Shown: positions 1-11,829 of the stretch, piece after piece
Layout: the number at the start of each line of letters is the position of its first letter
Numbering within the stretch: the stretch's first letter is position 1
Origin: Brachionus plicatilis
Taxonomy: Eukaryota > Rotifera > Eurotatoria > Ploima > Brachionidae
Length of the DNA: 64,000 nucleotides
Assembly (NCBI GenBank): GCA_010279815.1
Contig: QEOQ01000552.1
Location: forward strand, 693,869-757,868
Reading direction: 5' to 3'
Program-made: the position numbers and the translations under genes
Notes under the pieces: model-generated
Told to the model about the DNA's origin: nothing
Databases searched by the model: none
Seen by the model: only the letters and a program-made list of their open reading frames with translations

Positions 1-804
1 GAAATAGTGCTTAACGTAATTTCACGTAAAATCTGGTAAATTTTTTTTTGATGCTTTGAATAGTCAAATATTTTTTTTGGAAAATTCTAGTAAAAAGGTA
101 ATAAATTATCTTTTGTGGCTCTAATACAGTAAAGTTACGAAAAATTGCGTAATTTTTCCCAAAACCACATATTGTAGCAGCATTGTATAATGCTTGAATA
201 AAAATTTCCCTTTTTCTTTTACCTATTTTATAAATTTTAATTTTTTGTCATTAAATACTATTAATTCCTGGAAATTAAGAAAATAATACAAAAAACACCT
301 AAAAATATTTTTAATATCATAAAAGCATCTAAACTTTAAAAATTTTAACTTTAAATTAGTGAATAAAGTAATCTTTCTTTTTTTTTCTTTTGTCCAACTG
401 CGGTTTTTATGTCGCTTCGTATTTTCTAAATATTTTTATGGAAATACTAGAAGGAAATTATTTCTCTTTTAGTAATAAATTTCATTTATTAAGTCGTGCC
501 AGAACTTGAGTTTGGTAATTGCCGATTAAATCATATATAAAAAATATCCAAAAATATTTTTATTGAATTCTAAAGGCTATTTAAATTAAAATTAAATAGT
601 AAATATGTTAATCCAAATTCATGCAGCACAAGAGTTGTAACAACTTTACATTTGCTTGAATTCTAAAATTCTAAAAAGAGATTAAAAAAAAATTTTTTTT
701 AAAGCAAAATTTATCATTTCTTTGGTTAATTAAAAATGTACAAATAAGTTTTTACAAGAAAAAAATTTATTATTTAATTTTTAACAAAATAGAATCCAAT
801 CAAT
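1..804. other. AT-rich flank downstream of the MARCHF5-like gene
   Basis: No open reading frame or RNA gene is recognisable here. It is the 3' flank of the minus-strand ubiquitin ligase gene and is dominated by A/T runs. Somewhat less AT-rich patches near 395-420 and 490-530 carry no readable motif. Confidence 0.5.
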
Positions 805-1948
805 CTAATTGTATTCTTCATTTGACCAAGATGAAGTTCGTGCTCGATTTGTATCAAAAGACTGGTTGACATTATTAGATTCGTCTTCAGATGTAAAAGG
901 CGATAGATGACGACTATGTCTATTCACTAAATTTTGATTTAGCTGGCGATTTGGTAAGACTCGGCTCTTTGTGGGCGTCTCATCATAATTCTTAATTTGC
1001 CTATGTGCCTGGCGTAAAAACTGCTGTTGTTTGTAGTAAATTTTCAAGATCCCTTTCAAACCTATAAAAGCTATGCCACCGATAATAGATCGCTGAAAGT
1101 TCGAGTTCACTCGCTTGAATAAAACCTTGCCAAATAAAGTGGCTATTGTTGGTAAGATAAGGCCTCCACAAATAGTTCGAGTGAATGAAACTGGGTCTGA
1201 ATTGGACGAATAGGAGACTGCGGGAGTTCTTGGCAAATATTGGTTGTTATCTAAAAAAGCAAAAATTTTTAAAAAATACACATAAAATTTTCAAAAACTG
1301 ACAATTGGGAAAAATTAAATTTAGCAAAGGCAATTTTGTTGAGTGCTTTCTCCAAAATTTCAAGACCGCATCTTCCCATCTAATCAGCCTACCTAGCATG
1401 AGCATGACAGGTATTGTTGGAAGACCGATTAGCATTATAAGAGGGTCTGCCTTTTCCATAACATTTAAGCCCTCCTTGTGTCCCAGTACTTGCATTATTG
1501 TTACTGCTCCATAAGTAACCGCAGTCCAGTAGACCGAACCAACTAAAATTCCTCCCGCTAAAAATGGACATGACTTGCAAATTATGCGATCTATCATGTC
1601 CAAGACTTGGACCAGCATGCCACTCTTGGGATATACTATTATGTATGTGCTGCTACATTGCGGGCATGCAACTTCGACTGTACTGTTTCCTTGCTGCTTC
1701 TCATCTACCCATCTCTGTAAGCAAGATTTGTGCACCCATTTGGCAGTGCCTCTGCATTTGCATGGAGAAACCCATTGAGCAGTTCTGTCATCATCTTCGT
1801 TGGCAAAACATACCCAACAATGCTTGCTGAAAACGTAAATAAGTTATTTTGATATTGCTTTTTCAATTTAGAAAAAAAATTAAAATAATTACGGCTCTGG
1901 TTCAAAATTTGAGCTTGAGATCTGTGAATAATTGGATATGTTATTCAT
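805..1948 (-). CDS. MARCHF5: MARCHF5-type RING-CH E3 ubiquitin ligase
   Basis: Three exons read on the minus strand: 1948-1893, 1826-1303 and 1250-805, totalling 1026 nt (341 aa). Exon 2 opens with the RING-CH (C4HC3) finger: CWVCFA, then CKCRG, then WVHKSCLQRWVDE, then CPQC. The rest follows vertebrate MARCHF5, including SVYWTAVTYGAVTIMQVLGH and, in exon 3, QRSIIGGIAFIGLKG, with about four membrane segments. In vertebrates this enzyme sits in the mitochondrial outer membrane and ubiquitinates fission and mitophagy factors. The vertebrate protein is about 278 aa; this one adds a Ser/Asn/Arg-rich C-terminal tail of about 60 aa after the last conserved block. The start at 1948 gives an 18-codon first exon whose phase (2 nt carried) joins exon 2 exactly. 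A pyrimidine-poor AG lies shortly upstream of the ATG. Confidence 0.93.
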
Positions 1949-2436
1949 TGTTTTGGTGTTGCTTAAATCTAAATATTCTAAATGATAAGTTGAAACCATG
2001 TAATATTTATTTTATTAAGTGTTGCAAAATTTCAGAGCATTTTGAAAGGTTTTTTATTTTTTGAATAATTTTTTAAAATTATAAAAATTTTATTTCGCTT
2101 TTATTTTAGCAAAACCAGTTCACCTTTTGCTATTATGATAATACTGGTGAATATGGAAAAGCATAATAAATCAGCTTTCTGCAATTTTTTCCTAGATCTA
2201 TATAAAAATAAAGTGTTGAAATCTTGCATTTTGCAAACTAAATGATGTTCGAGTTTGTCTTGATTTTTTGTTGGGTCTAGATTTACGTTTTATATAGCAA
2301 TGTTATAGTATTTTTAACGTAAATATGATACTAACTTTTACTTTGAGTCAAAGTAAGTATCATTATGCAAGTTTTAAAGGCCATTGTAAAGGCGATTTAT
2401 TATTTTTTAACTAAAATTACTCAAAAAAAATTTTTT
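1949..2436. other. Intergenic, nothing recognised
   Basis: Upstream flank of the MARCHF5-like gene. It is AT-rich. A short inverted repeat (atttacgtt / aacgtaaat) lies near 2280-2325; no coding signal was seen. Confidence 0.4.
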
Positions 2437-3350
2437 TTCTTAAATTTGCATAACTGATGTTATTCTTATTTATTTTTCTAAATCATATAAAATTATAAAT
2501 TAAACATAATTTTACTTTAAAAAAAATCAGCAGATAGAGGTTTTAGTTGATTTTGAGCAATTTTTTGAGGGTGAGGTAGAAGAATATAATAATAGAGAAA
2601 AAACACATTGTCAATTTTACTTATTTTAGCTTGTATAATGAGAAAAAAAAAACATTAACTATAAAAAATCAAAAAGAGGTAAAACATAAATTATATAAAA
2701 AATAACTTAAATAGTTAATATGAGACAAAATTTAGACTGAATCTATTTCAAGAATAGTTTAAAGAAATAGTTAAAACCCTCCAGATTTGAAAAATTTATA
2801 AGTTTTTTAGAAAAATTAATTTTAATTTTTCAGCTAATAATGATAATAAATGTGTTAAAATATCTGTACAATTCGTCTATTTACGCAAATGAATTTTTGA
2901 ATTTTTTCTTTTTATCTTTAATTTTAAATTGATTGTATTTTTTTTAAAACTAAAACTGTATTATTAAACTAAAAATATCAAAAAAAAATTTGAATTTTAA
3001 TTTGTGCTTTTTATCTTTTTATTAAATTTATTCTATGTTTTTTTTTCCAGTAATTAAATCGATATTTTTCTACATGTTTTATTTTCTTTATCTATGTTTT
3101 TTATCTTTTTATATATTTCGTTCTACCTGATTCATTTTTTGAACCAGAGAAGGATGTGTTGAAGAATTACTAAATTTTTTTTGAATTAGAACAACATTTG
3201 AATAATTTAGAATATTATGGTATGAATTTAGATGAAAAATGTGAGATCCGTAATTTGGTTTCTTATTTAGATCTTAATAATTCTTTGTTTATTTTAATTC
3301 GGTTCATATACTGACAAAGGATAAACAAAATTTTTTAAAAAAGTCAAATT
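2437..3350 (+). repeat. Decayed dispersed repeat, copy 1, split by a ~565-bp insertion
   Basis: Segments 2437-2568 and 3134-3350 together match, in reverse orientation, one continuous stretch at about 48430-48800. The shared text includes a coding-like stretch reading LEYYGMNLDEK in copy 1 and LEYYGINFDEK in copy 2, with stops in both. Copy 1 is interrupted between about 2569 and 3133 by unrelated AT-rich sequence. The 9-mer attttttga occurs at both edges (2560-2568 and 3134-3142) and could be a target-site duplication, although its composition makes that weak. The parent element was not recognised. Confidence 0.6.
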
Positions 3351-6300
3351 AAAAATTAATTTTTTTTAAAACTTAATTAAATGTTGAAAAAACTACCATC
3401 AAACTTGATTTTTAAACAAATTCATATTTTTAATTTAATTAAGTAATTTTTTGAAAAGCAAGTCATTTTTATATTCGTCTAATTAAGATGTTGAAAAATT
3501 AGTAATTTTTGTTAATGAATTAGCACACTTCCATTTTAAATACTTAGATTTTAGCTAAGGATTAATCTTTTATTGAAATTAGCAAAAGAGTGAGGCGTTT
3601 TTAAGGAAGTATCATGAGAAAAGTTAATTATCTTTCAGGATAGCTTGAAATGTAGTTTTCGAAAAAAAATTGAAATTGGCGACCAATCCAAGGACTTAAA
3701 ACAAGAATGGACAAACAATAAAAAATCAGATAATTATTTTAATGGAAATAAATTAAATTAAAATTGTTCACGAGATAAAAATGCATTTTTTTCCAATACA
3801 TTTTCTTTCTGATTGTAATTTCTTTTTTTTATATTTTTACAGAATTTGATCAATTCTCTGGCTTTTAGTCAATTTTTGGTAAATAATACGATAAGTTTTC
3901 AGTAAATCTTAAATAATTACTTAAAATGCTCATAGAGTTTTAAAAAATTTTCTTTTGTTTACCTGATTTTTTAGAATCTATAATGTTTTATAGAATATAT
4001 ACTAAGTGACCTTTTTAAATAAAAAATAAAAACATAAGAGATTTAAACTCATTAAAAATAGATGAAATTGCTTCAAATTTTCAATAAAAATTGGATGGTA
4101 TTCAGGTAACTGAATGAGCTTTGTGAAAGTGAAATGAAAAATTAAAGTTTAATTTTTTTATTGAAACAAAACAGAAAAATTAAGCGAAATTTAGCTCGAG
4201 TACCACAAAATCTGAATAAAATACCCTAAATTATTTATTTTTTTCCCAAAATGTTAAATAAATTCCCCAATTATTAAGATTATAAAATATTGTATAAAAA
4301 AATAACTAATACTAAATTAAATAAAAATCCAATATTTTTGACAATTTTTATTAAAAAATGACAATCAATTTTAAAAAAAGTACCTAAATTATTAGAATCG
4401 AGTGTTTTTATGAAAAAGATAGCATTCTATCGAAATTTTTAGGCTGGAAATCATATGAGTCATATTTTTCTAGAAAGTTAATGTCATTGAAGTTACTTGC
4501 TTAAAATTTAAATTTGAATAATTTAAAAATCGAAAAAAAATTGATAGAAAGAAGTTAATTTAACGCTGAACCTTATGGTTAAATAGGTTTATATTTCACA
4601 TTCTTTAGTAGTTTAATCATAAAATAAATTAAAAATAATCCATTTAATTTTCATTTTATAATTCACTTATTCAAAAGACAAACCCAAGCTCATAAAATTA
4701 TTTGGACATTTTTTTTTCCATCAATTTGCGTGAATGTTGAGAATTTACCAAATTTTAAGTAAAATCTGGTAAATTAATGATTTTTCGTTAATTTTGGAAA
4801 AAACAAAAGCCGAACATTGTTATATTTTTCTTACAAAATTTAGGTAATATTTATTAAATTAGTTATCTATTTTTATAAAAAGTGTTAACAGATAAAACTT
4901 TTTTGCTCGACAATAGAGCCTCCCGCTATTTAAAAATTAATAATTAAATTAAAAAAGTATGTCTTTTTTTTTAATTTTAATTTAATTTAACTTTAATTTT
5001 AAAAAACCTAAAAAGACAAAACAAAAATTAATATTACGTCAAATACAAGAAATTGTGATCTCTAAAGGAATTCTTAAGTAACAAAAATTTCCATCTCAAA
5101 AAGTGAAAAAGTTTCTTTATATCATTTCTTCTATTTAGAAAACAAAAAACTCTGTTTTTTTTTTAATTTCTCTTAAATTCGATACTTTTTTATAAAAAAA
5201 ATAACAAACTCCAGTAATTTTTTGAAAAAAATCCAAATTTGGTGAATAATATACATATTGATGCAAAATTTTTTTTTGTTAAAAAAAAATAAAAATTCAA
5301 TATGTGTCCTCATTTTAAAAAAGTCCTGCCATTTTATATTTACTGTGATCTTTCATAAATATCTTCAATAAACTAATTTAAAAGCTGGACAAAAAAAACT
5401 TTAAGGACCAAAATCAATACTTCGAAGGAAATATATATTATAAAACTCAGCCAAATTTTTGCCAAAATATTAAAAATCTAAAAAAGAATATTTTCAATAC
5501 AGTTTAAAAAATGACAGGAGAAGTTCAAAAACTGGTAAAGTTTACTTTGATTCTTTTTAAAATTTCATTTCAAGTACTTAATGAGTTTTCTGTTTTTTCA
5601 TGGTGTTCTTATATAGAAAACGATCATTTGAAGGAATTTAAATTCCAAAAATTGACTGAAATAAACCGAATAAAAAATATTAAATGTTCAAGCTCATCAT
5701 CTTTAAAGTTAATTTTATTAGATCCTTAATCAGATCCCGATTTGTTTATTGTTGGGTCTGTGGTTTCATCATGCCAAAGAATCCGCTACAAACATATTTC
5801 AATATGGTGCCACACTTAATTAAATTTTCCCAACACACCAACTGTAAATCAGAACAGAAGATTTTAGAAAACACCGTAGTAAAAAACAATAAATTTTTGA
5901 GAAAAAAATTTCCTTTCTTTATATCATACGCTTAAGTTTACTGAGAACCCATTAAAAAAAGCAATTTTTTTGAATTTTATTCGGAGAAATAATTGAGCTT
6001 CTTTTTGGTTTCTTATTTTCATTCTAAATTTCAAAATACATATTTGACTTAATCAAAGATTTATATCAAACAAATATTTTTTAAATAAATTTTTTTAATA
6101 AACTTTTTTTAAATTCAGTTAGTTATTAGCTAAAAAATATTTCTATTTTGGTTTTCGTTTGCTTAATAAAAGAGGATTCAAAACAAGTCTAACTTTCATT
6201 TGGAAATCCTTGGGTTTTTCTCCCAAAATAAAAAAATATATAAAAAAATTTTTGAAATGAAAACAGTGAAAAAAGATTAGTTAATCTTTCTAAATTACTA

Positions 6301-7379
6301 AATTCTTTCTGTTGTGGTACAACAGATTTGATAAGTTGACCCTTAAGATGAGGTCTAATTTAAATCTATAAAATTGTTTCTGAATGTTAATGAATTAGTG
6401 AATTTATAAATTGCTTGAAAAATCATAATGAGATTTCTATTTTATAGCAAACTTTATAAATTTTAACATGAATAAATGAAAATTTAAGTATTCAAAAGAC
6501 CTATAATACTTAAGAATAATTAAATAAATTTCTAGATGAATTTTGAATAAGATTCAAGCTTAAATTTAATAAAGAATAAAAATAATATTAAAATCTATCT
6601 TATCTATGGAAAAAATGATATTTTATCTAAAATTCATTTTTTTCAAGAACAAACAAGATAAATTTATCATATTTCTAAATTTCATAAACATAATAAACTT
6701 TCATTTTTTAAAAAATTTTAAGAATTTAAAAAAAAAATTAAGGTGTTCTTTTTAGAAAAACTAAATATCAAAAGATATTATTACTAAATTAGAAAAAAAT
6801 TGAGCTATCTCGAAAGAAATAATTCGAAAGATTATTTATTTGATAAAATTAAGAATATTTAGTTTTTTTTTTGTTTAAAAAAAAATTCTTCAAATTATAT
6901 TATTTTTTATACAGATACGAAAATAACGAAAATAACTTTCATTAAAAAAGATAAAAAATTTATTCTATTTAATAATTTCCATAATTGATAACAATAATTA
7001 AAATAATAAAAAAAACTCATCAAAATAGTGTTTGATTTAAATTTCTGTGGAATAAAACGTGATTTTTAATCTGTTTTCAATTTAAAACCTATATATTGTT
7101 GCGGTGACAAGTTCGAGAAGACTAAAAAGCCGAAGAGACGATTTGTCATATTCTAACTGATAAATTGACTTAAATGAAGCATTCTGAAGAACCTGTAGTT
7201 TTTGCATTTTTGTTCCGAAAACACAAGATATGGCGAAAAAATTATTGTCTAAAATGATAACGGGTGTAGAATAAAAAATGGCCCAAAATTTATTTTATCA
7301 TAAAAAAATTTTTATTTTATCATAAATAAAGGCTTTAAATTTTTTTTAAAATTATAACTGAACCCTCCGTTTTTGAAAA
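3351..7379. other. Gene-poor AT-rich intergenic stretch
   Basis: No conserved gene is visible. Only short chance frames occur. One of them, around 5684-5935, reads CWVCGF followed by spaced His and Cys residues, vaguely like a decayed zinc finger, but nothing else supports it. Poly-A and poly-T runs dominate. Confidence 0.45.
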
Positions 7380-8280
7380 AATAATATCAGTTAAGGTATT
7401 GTACTCCATGAAGACGCATGATAACGAGCTTAGAGCGAACAGTCTTGGTATGGTCTTGCAAAACATTTGGGTCCATATTGAGAGTTAATAAGAAGTTATT
7501 ACAGGTTAATAGGAAGAAATAAAAAAGTTATGCCGCTTTTAAAGATTGATGATTGTTTTGCTTGTTTGAGCTGATATTAATAATTTTTGATGCTTCTGAT
7601 TCAAGCACACTGTGACTAAGGTCTATAGTTATTCTTGTTTTCTTTGTAAGAATCTTTCACTAGATTTTTTTGACGCTTTCCAAATGGTTTTTGTTTTTAT
7701 TTCACTGAAATTTCCGGAGTCAATATTTGGCTCAGTTTCCTAGCTCGAATAGTCTTAGCGGATTAGGGTGTACATCAAGAAATGACTGCAGCGGCTGTGG
7801 AGTTGACCTGAGTCCATTAGTTGGACAAGCAAATTGTAGTTGTACTGGAAGATTGATCATTGAAAAGCTAAAAGTATCAAAGGCTTTAGATAGCCGTTAG
7901 TTGGTAAAATGGTTTACATTTAAGTTTCAGTAATGTAGTTTGTGATTTACTTCACCATCATTATTATCCACGCCGTAAAGAACGTGGTCGTCTTTATCTT
8001 TGGCAAAAATTGGGGCTAAATTACAGTAAGATGCGGTGTTACCCTGTTTTTTGGATGACGCACATTTAAGGCCTTTTTCTTTGCAGTCAGCAATTTTATG
8101 GTCAGTAATTGGTAATTGCGGCAACCGGGTTCACCGACGCTCTCAATGGAAACTGGATACCTTGTATAAATGTGTTTTTTGCTAACTTCGTGACTTATTC
8201 TTTTCGTTTATAGTGGTATCAATCAAATTTTTGTTTTAATTATTCCTGATGTGATGCCTTGATGTGACCAAAGTCGATAT
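7380..8280 (-). mobile_element. Decayed retroelement Gag-like remnant
   Basis: This patch is visibly less AT-rich than its surroundings and has no intact frame. The longest piece, 8124-7927 on the minus strand, contains two decayed CCHC zinc-knuckle spacings. The first keeps the H-x4-C half (DHKIADC). The second has the CX2CX4HX4C spacing with Ser in place of the second Cys and Asn in place of the His (CASSKKQGNTASYC). Twin knuckles are typical of LTR-retrotransposon Gag proteins. No LTR, protease or reverse transcriptase could be read, so the family is not assigned. It is a broken relic. Confidence 0.45.
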
Positions 8281-8391
8281 CGTTCAAGTACTTGTCATAA
8301 ATTTTATCAATTAAATGATGTTGTACACTTTCTTAAATTTTAAAATTTTAGATTTTTCACTTTCAAATGAACAATAAACAAATATATTAAT

Positions 8392-9097
8392 TTAAGACTT
8401 ATATTTTTTCGTGCTATAATATTTTAATTATTTGCTATAATAAAAAAAAATAAAATGATATAAAAATTAACGGAAATGATATAAACTAAAAAATAAAATT
8501 GATATATAATTGACACAATCTGATATAATAAATAATACCTGTGATATAAAATAAAAATATCGATGCTATAAAATTATATGTAATGACAATATATCAACCA
8601 TCTGAACTCCAAGATGAAAACAAAAGTGACGATGAAATGGACGATTCCTTTGAAATATATTTAGACGATGATAATGATGAAAATGATGATGAATCAATGG
8701 AAGAAATTACAACAAATATTTTGGAAGCAAGAACACAACATAATGATGAAACTGGCTCAAGCGATCGTCATGATTTTGTTGTAACAGTATCAGATAATGA
8801 AGAAAATATTGATCCTATTGTAGTTGCAAAAAAAAGAGGAAGACCAGCTGGCTCAAAAAATAAACCAAAAGATCAATCAACCGGGTCTAATACTCATAAA
8901 AGACCAAAATGAAAATAGTTGACCTTTTTTTCTTTTTTTTTTTTATTTTTTTTATTTTTATATCATTTGTATTTTTATTATACTAGAAAAATAAAGAATT
9001 ATAGCAGAAAATAATAAAATAAAAATAATATTCTTATAGCATTATTTTTTTATAGCAAACAATTAAATTATTATAGCACGAAAAATAAGACCCTTAA
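8392..9097 (+). mobile_element. TIR element carrying an AT-hook gene
   Basis: Imperfect terminal inverted repeats of about 50 bp bracket a single gene. The left end (from 8396) and the reverse complement of the right end (to 9093) both run ...CTTAT..TTTTCGTGCTATAAT, then a spaced TTTGCTATAA. TTAA flanks both ends (8392-8395 and 9094-9097), and the right end finishes in CCC. That would fit a TTAA-inserting, piggyBac-like element, although similarity seems to continue a few bases outside, so the exact ends are uncertain. Between the TIRs and the gene, GCTATAA/GATATAA motifs recur many times on both sides, like subterminal transposase-binding repeats. No transposase is encoded, so it would be non-autonomous. 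Confidence 0.6.
8583..8912 (+). CDS. Small acidic AT-hook protein inside a TIR element
   Basis: An intronless 109-aa frame starts at the ATG at 8583. Residues ~12-45 are very acidic (runs of Asp and Glu, including DDDNDENDDESMEE). Residues ~80-95 carry a canonical AT-hook, KKRGRPAGSK, which binds the minor groove of AT-rich DNA. The tail is Lys/Ser/Thr-rich. It is the only gene of the surrounding inverted-repeat element, and its start codon directly follows repeated GATATAA/GCTATAA motifs. It could be an accessory DNA-binding protein of the element or a captured host gene. There is no transposase signature. A related but broken AT-hook frame lies near 27900. Coding status rests on composition and the hook motif. 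Confidence 0.6.
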   Translation: MTIYQPSELQDENKSDDEMDDSFEIYLDDDNDENDDESMEEITTNILEARTQHNDETGSSDRHDFVVTVSDNEENIDPIVVAKKRGRPAGSKNKPKDQSTGSNTHKRPK

Positions 9098-9645
9098 TTT
9101 AATTTGAACACAATTTTCAACAATATTTTGTAACTTTGATGTTGATTTCCAAAGAAAATCTTTTCGATAATTCTCTTTAAATTTGCTCCCAAAATTTCGA
9201 CATTTATAAAAAAGTGCATTTAGGATGTTTCAATTAAAAAAAAAAAAACCAGGGAAAACCATCAAATTTTTTAACTTTATTAAAAATCTTTCAAATAGGA
9301 AATAGGGTCTAAAACCAAAAACATTAGGTAATCTTTAAAAACAAAAATCAGGATTGGTTTGACATTTTTATTTCATACAATTTTACTCTGATATTTTTGA
9401 TTCTGCCAATCTTAACCATCTCCGTGAAAACTTTTTTCAGTTTTTGTTGGTATTTCGGCATTTTCGGTTTTGATTTCTTGTTCGTTGATTTTTATCGTTT
9501 TACCGACTATATCTCTATAATTAAAGCGTCTAGTAAATAAGACATTTTTTCAGTAGTCGTGACTTTATCAATGTTCTGAATTAAACTAGGAACATTTAAA
9601 CATAGAAATGACTTTATTATTGTAGTGCGGCTGATAGATTCGCAA

Positions 9646-9720
9646 ACTTGTTTATAAGTCACAGTTTTAAGTCTAAGTCATGACTTGAGTTGACTTAAGA
9701 CTTGTGACTTAAAAACAAGT
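9646..9720. repeat. 75-bp near-perfect palindrome built from aagtc/gactt units
   Basis: The left half (ACTTGTTTATAAGTCACAG...) pairs with the right half (...GACTTAAAAACAAGT) around a central TCATGA near 9680. The core word AAGTCATGA recurs near 11010 and again near 19460, so this may be an end fragment of a dispersed element. Confidence 0.6.
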
Positions 9721-11785
9721 CTGTAGATTCGTATGAATTCCTATTGACTCCTTTTGACTTCTGATTGCGTTATCACAAACAGTGAGATCGGGTTGGACCT
9801 TATGATGCACTTTTGACACACAATACAATCTAACCTGGTAAAATCAGATCATGATTATTCTGGAATTTCCATTCGGACATGTTGTTTTCGGACTAACGAT
9901 TTTTTATAATCGTTCAACATGTAAAATAAATTAATTAATCCGGCAAAAATCTTGTGAAATGGGGGTTAGTCCGGATAAAAATGTATAATTTGGAACAATT
10001 TTTTGGTGTTTTTGTAAATATTCACGCTATTTTTAGACAGAGCTTTAAATCTCACTATGCTTTCCAGTTGGTTCCTTTTTTTGTTATATTAGATAACGAT
10101 TAGATAACGAGAATTTAGAAAAATTAATTATGTCTGATATCAAAAAGTGATGTATTAACATACCTTGATTAAAATTTGACTTCATTGTGAAATAAACTCC
10201 CTAATCCGGAAAAACACACATTTAAATAATAAAAGAATTTAGAATAAAAATATATTGTGGTTCATGAGCGTTGAAAAGCATAAATCTATTAGATATTTAG
10301 ATAAAAAAAACTAATATATTGTTAAAGCTTATTTGAATTCATTCTATTTAAAAAAAAAGAAAAATTTCATAAATTACTTAAAAATGAAAATCATTATTCT
10401 GTCTTTACTGGAAATCATCATCTGAATCATTTTCATTATTAATAATTGATTAATCTTCCTTCTCTAATTTCCCTTTTTTGTTTATTTTAATATTTTTCTG
10501 ATTAAAGTAAAAAAGTTATAAAAAAATCAAATTTTCGGATTCTTCTAAGAATTTAGTGATAGCTCTTTTTGGAGACAAAAAAGAAAGAATTTTAGCTAAA
10601 ATAGGCCAAAACTTGATTAATTATCTAGCATGAAAAAATAAAGTAAATTGAGATAATTTACACATATTCTTAATCAGCACATTCAAAGCTATAAAAATAA
10701 AAAAAATTAAAAAAAAATTATGCATATAAAATTGTTTCAACAAATAATGTAATTGTATTTTTTTCATTAAAAAACGTAAAATACTAACTATTTTTATTTT
10801 TTGATCCAGCTTTTTTGCTGCTTACTCACTATTTCTTTCTTTTAATCTTATTTATTTTGTTACAGTTTGCTCATTGACTATTGACTCAGAGTCGGACTCA
10901 TTGCCGATGTCTTTAATTAATCTGATTTCATTACGCTAACGAATTAAAGGCAAATTTTTATAAAAGACATGAAAAAAAATTCTTATTCTTTTATAATCCA
11001 ACGGGTCCAAGTCATGATTTTGACTTTACTTGTTAGGTTAGTTTAAATTTTAGAGAAACCAGGACAACGCTTTCTAAGAGGGATGTTCATTAAGTTAAAA
11101 GTTCTAGAAGAAAAAAATTAATTTTTTCTTTACTGTTCTTAGAGGCTCCATCGAAAAATTATTTTCTATTTCTTCAAAAAAATACGCTTTTTTAAAAAAT
11201 ATTTGACTCTATTTATTAATTTATAAAACTGCTTATTAAAAACAACCCTATTTTCAGTATTTTTGTTTTCTAAATAATAATTTTTCTTTTTTGTATAAAA
11301 TATAAACTCGAAAAAAAAATAAAACATTTATATGATATTAATTTTAGCAAATTTATGAAAAATCGTGAAAATTAAATGATTTTTATAGTTCATTTTGAAT
11401 TTCGAAGATAAAAGTTAAAGATAAATATTTTAAAATTATCAAAAAAAAAAACAGAAATGGTCTTTTAAACGAATTTTACACAAGTTAAATTTAAAAAGTA
11501 ATTTTTTTTCGCAGAATCAGCGCTTTTAACTTTCTAAATGATAGAACCTTTCTTATTATTAGTAAGATTTAGCTGAGAACGATATCAGGTGGATTGACAA
11601 AATTTATCATAAAGTTAAATTGAGATCTTTGAGAGAATTTTTATAAAAGTTCATTTTAATTAAAACTATTTTTTATGATGAAGTAATTTTATAAAATATA
11701 TAGAAGAAAACAAATATTCTAAAAATTAACCTTTTTAATTTAGAAAATATTTAAATTTTTCTTTTTGTTTAAATGTCTTTTTTTT

Positions 11786-11829
11786 ACACTACATCGCCTT
11801 TAAGGCGTTTATTGAAATAAATAAATAAA
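11786..11829 (+). mobile_element. Probable 5'-truncated LINE 3' tail
   Basis: A short hairpin (CGCCTTTAAGGCG) is followed by TTTATTGAAATAAATAAATAAA. A stem plus a microsatellite-like tail is the usual 3' end of CR1/Jockey/L2-type non-LTR elements. Only the terminal ~45 bp is visible, so it could also be coincidental. Confidence 0.35.

Noticed and set aside
1305..1580. Overlapping frames on both strands across the MARCHF5-like exon 2
   Set aside because: They are shadows of the conserved minus-strand coding exon and match no family.
5684..5935. Frame with CWVCGF...H...H...C spacing, possibly a BED-type finger
   Set aside because: A single weak pattern in AT-rich sequence, with no neighbouring transposase text and no second copy.
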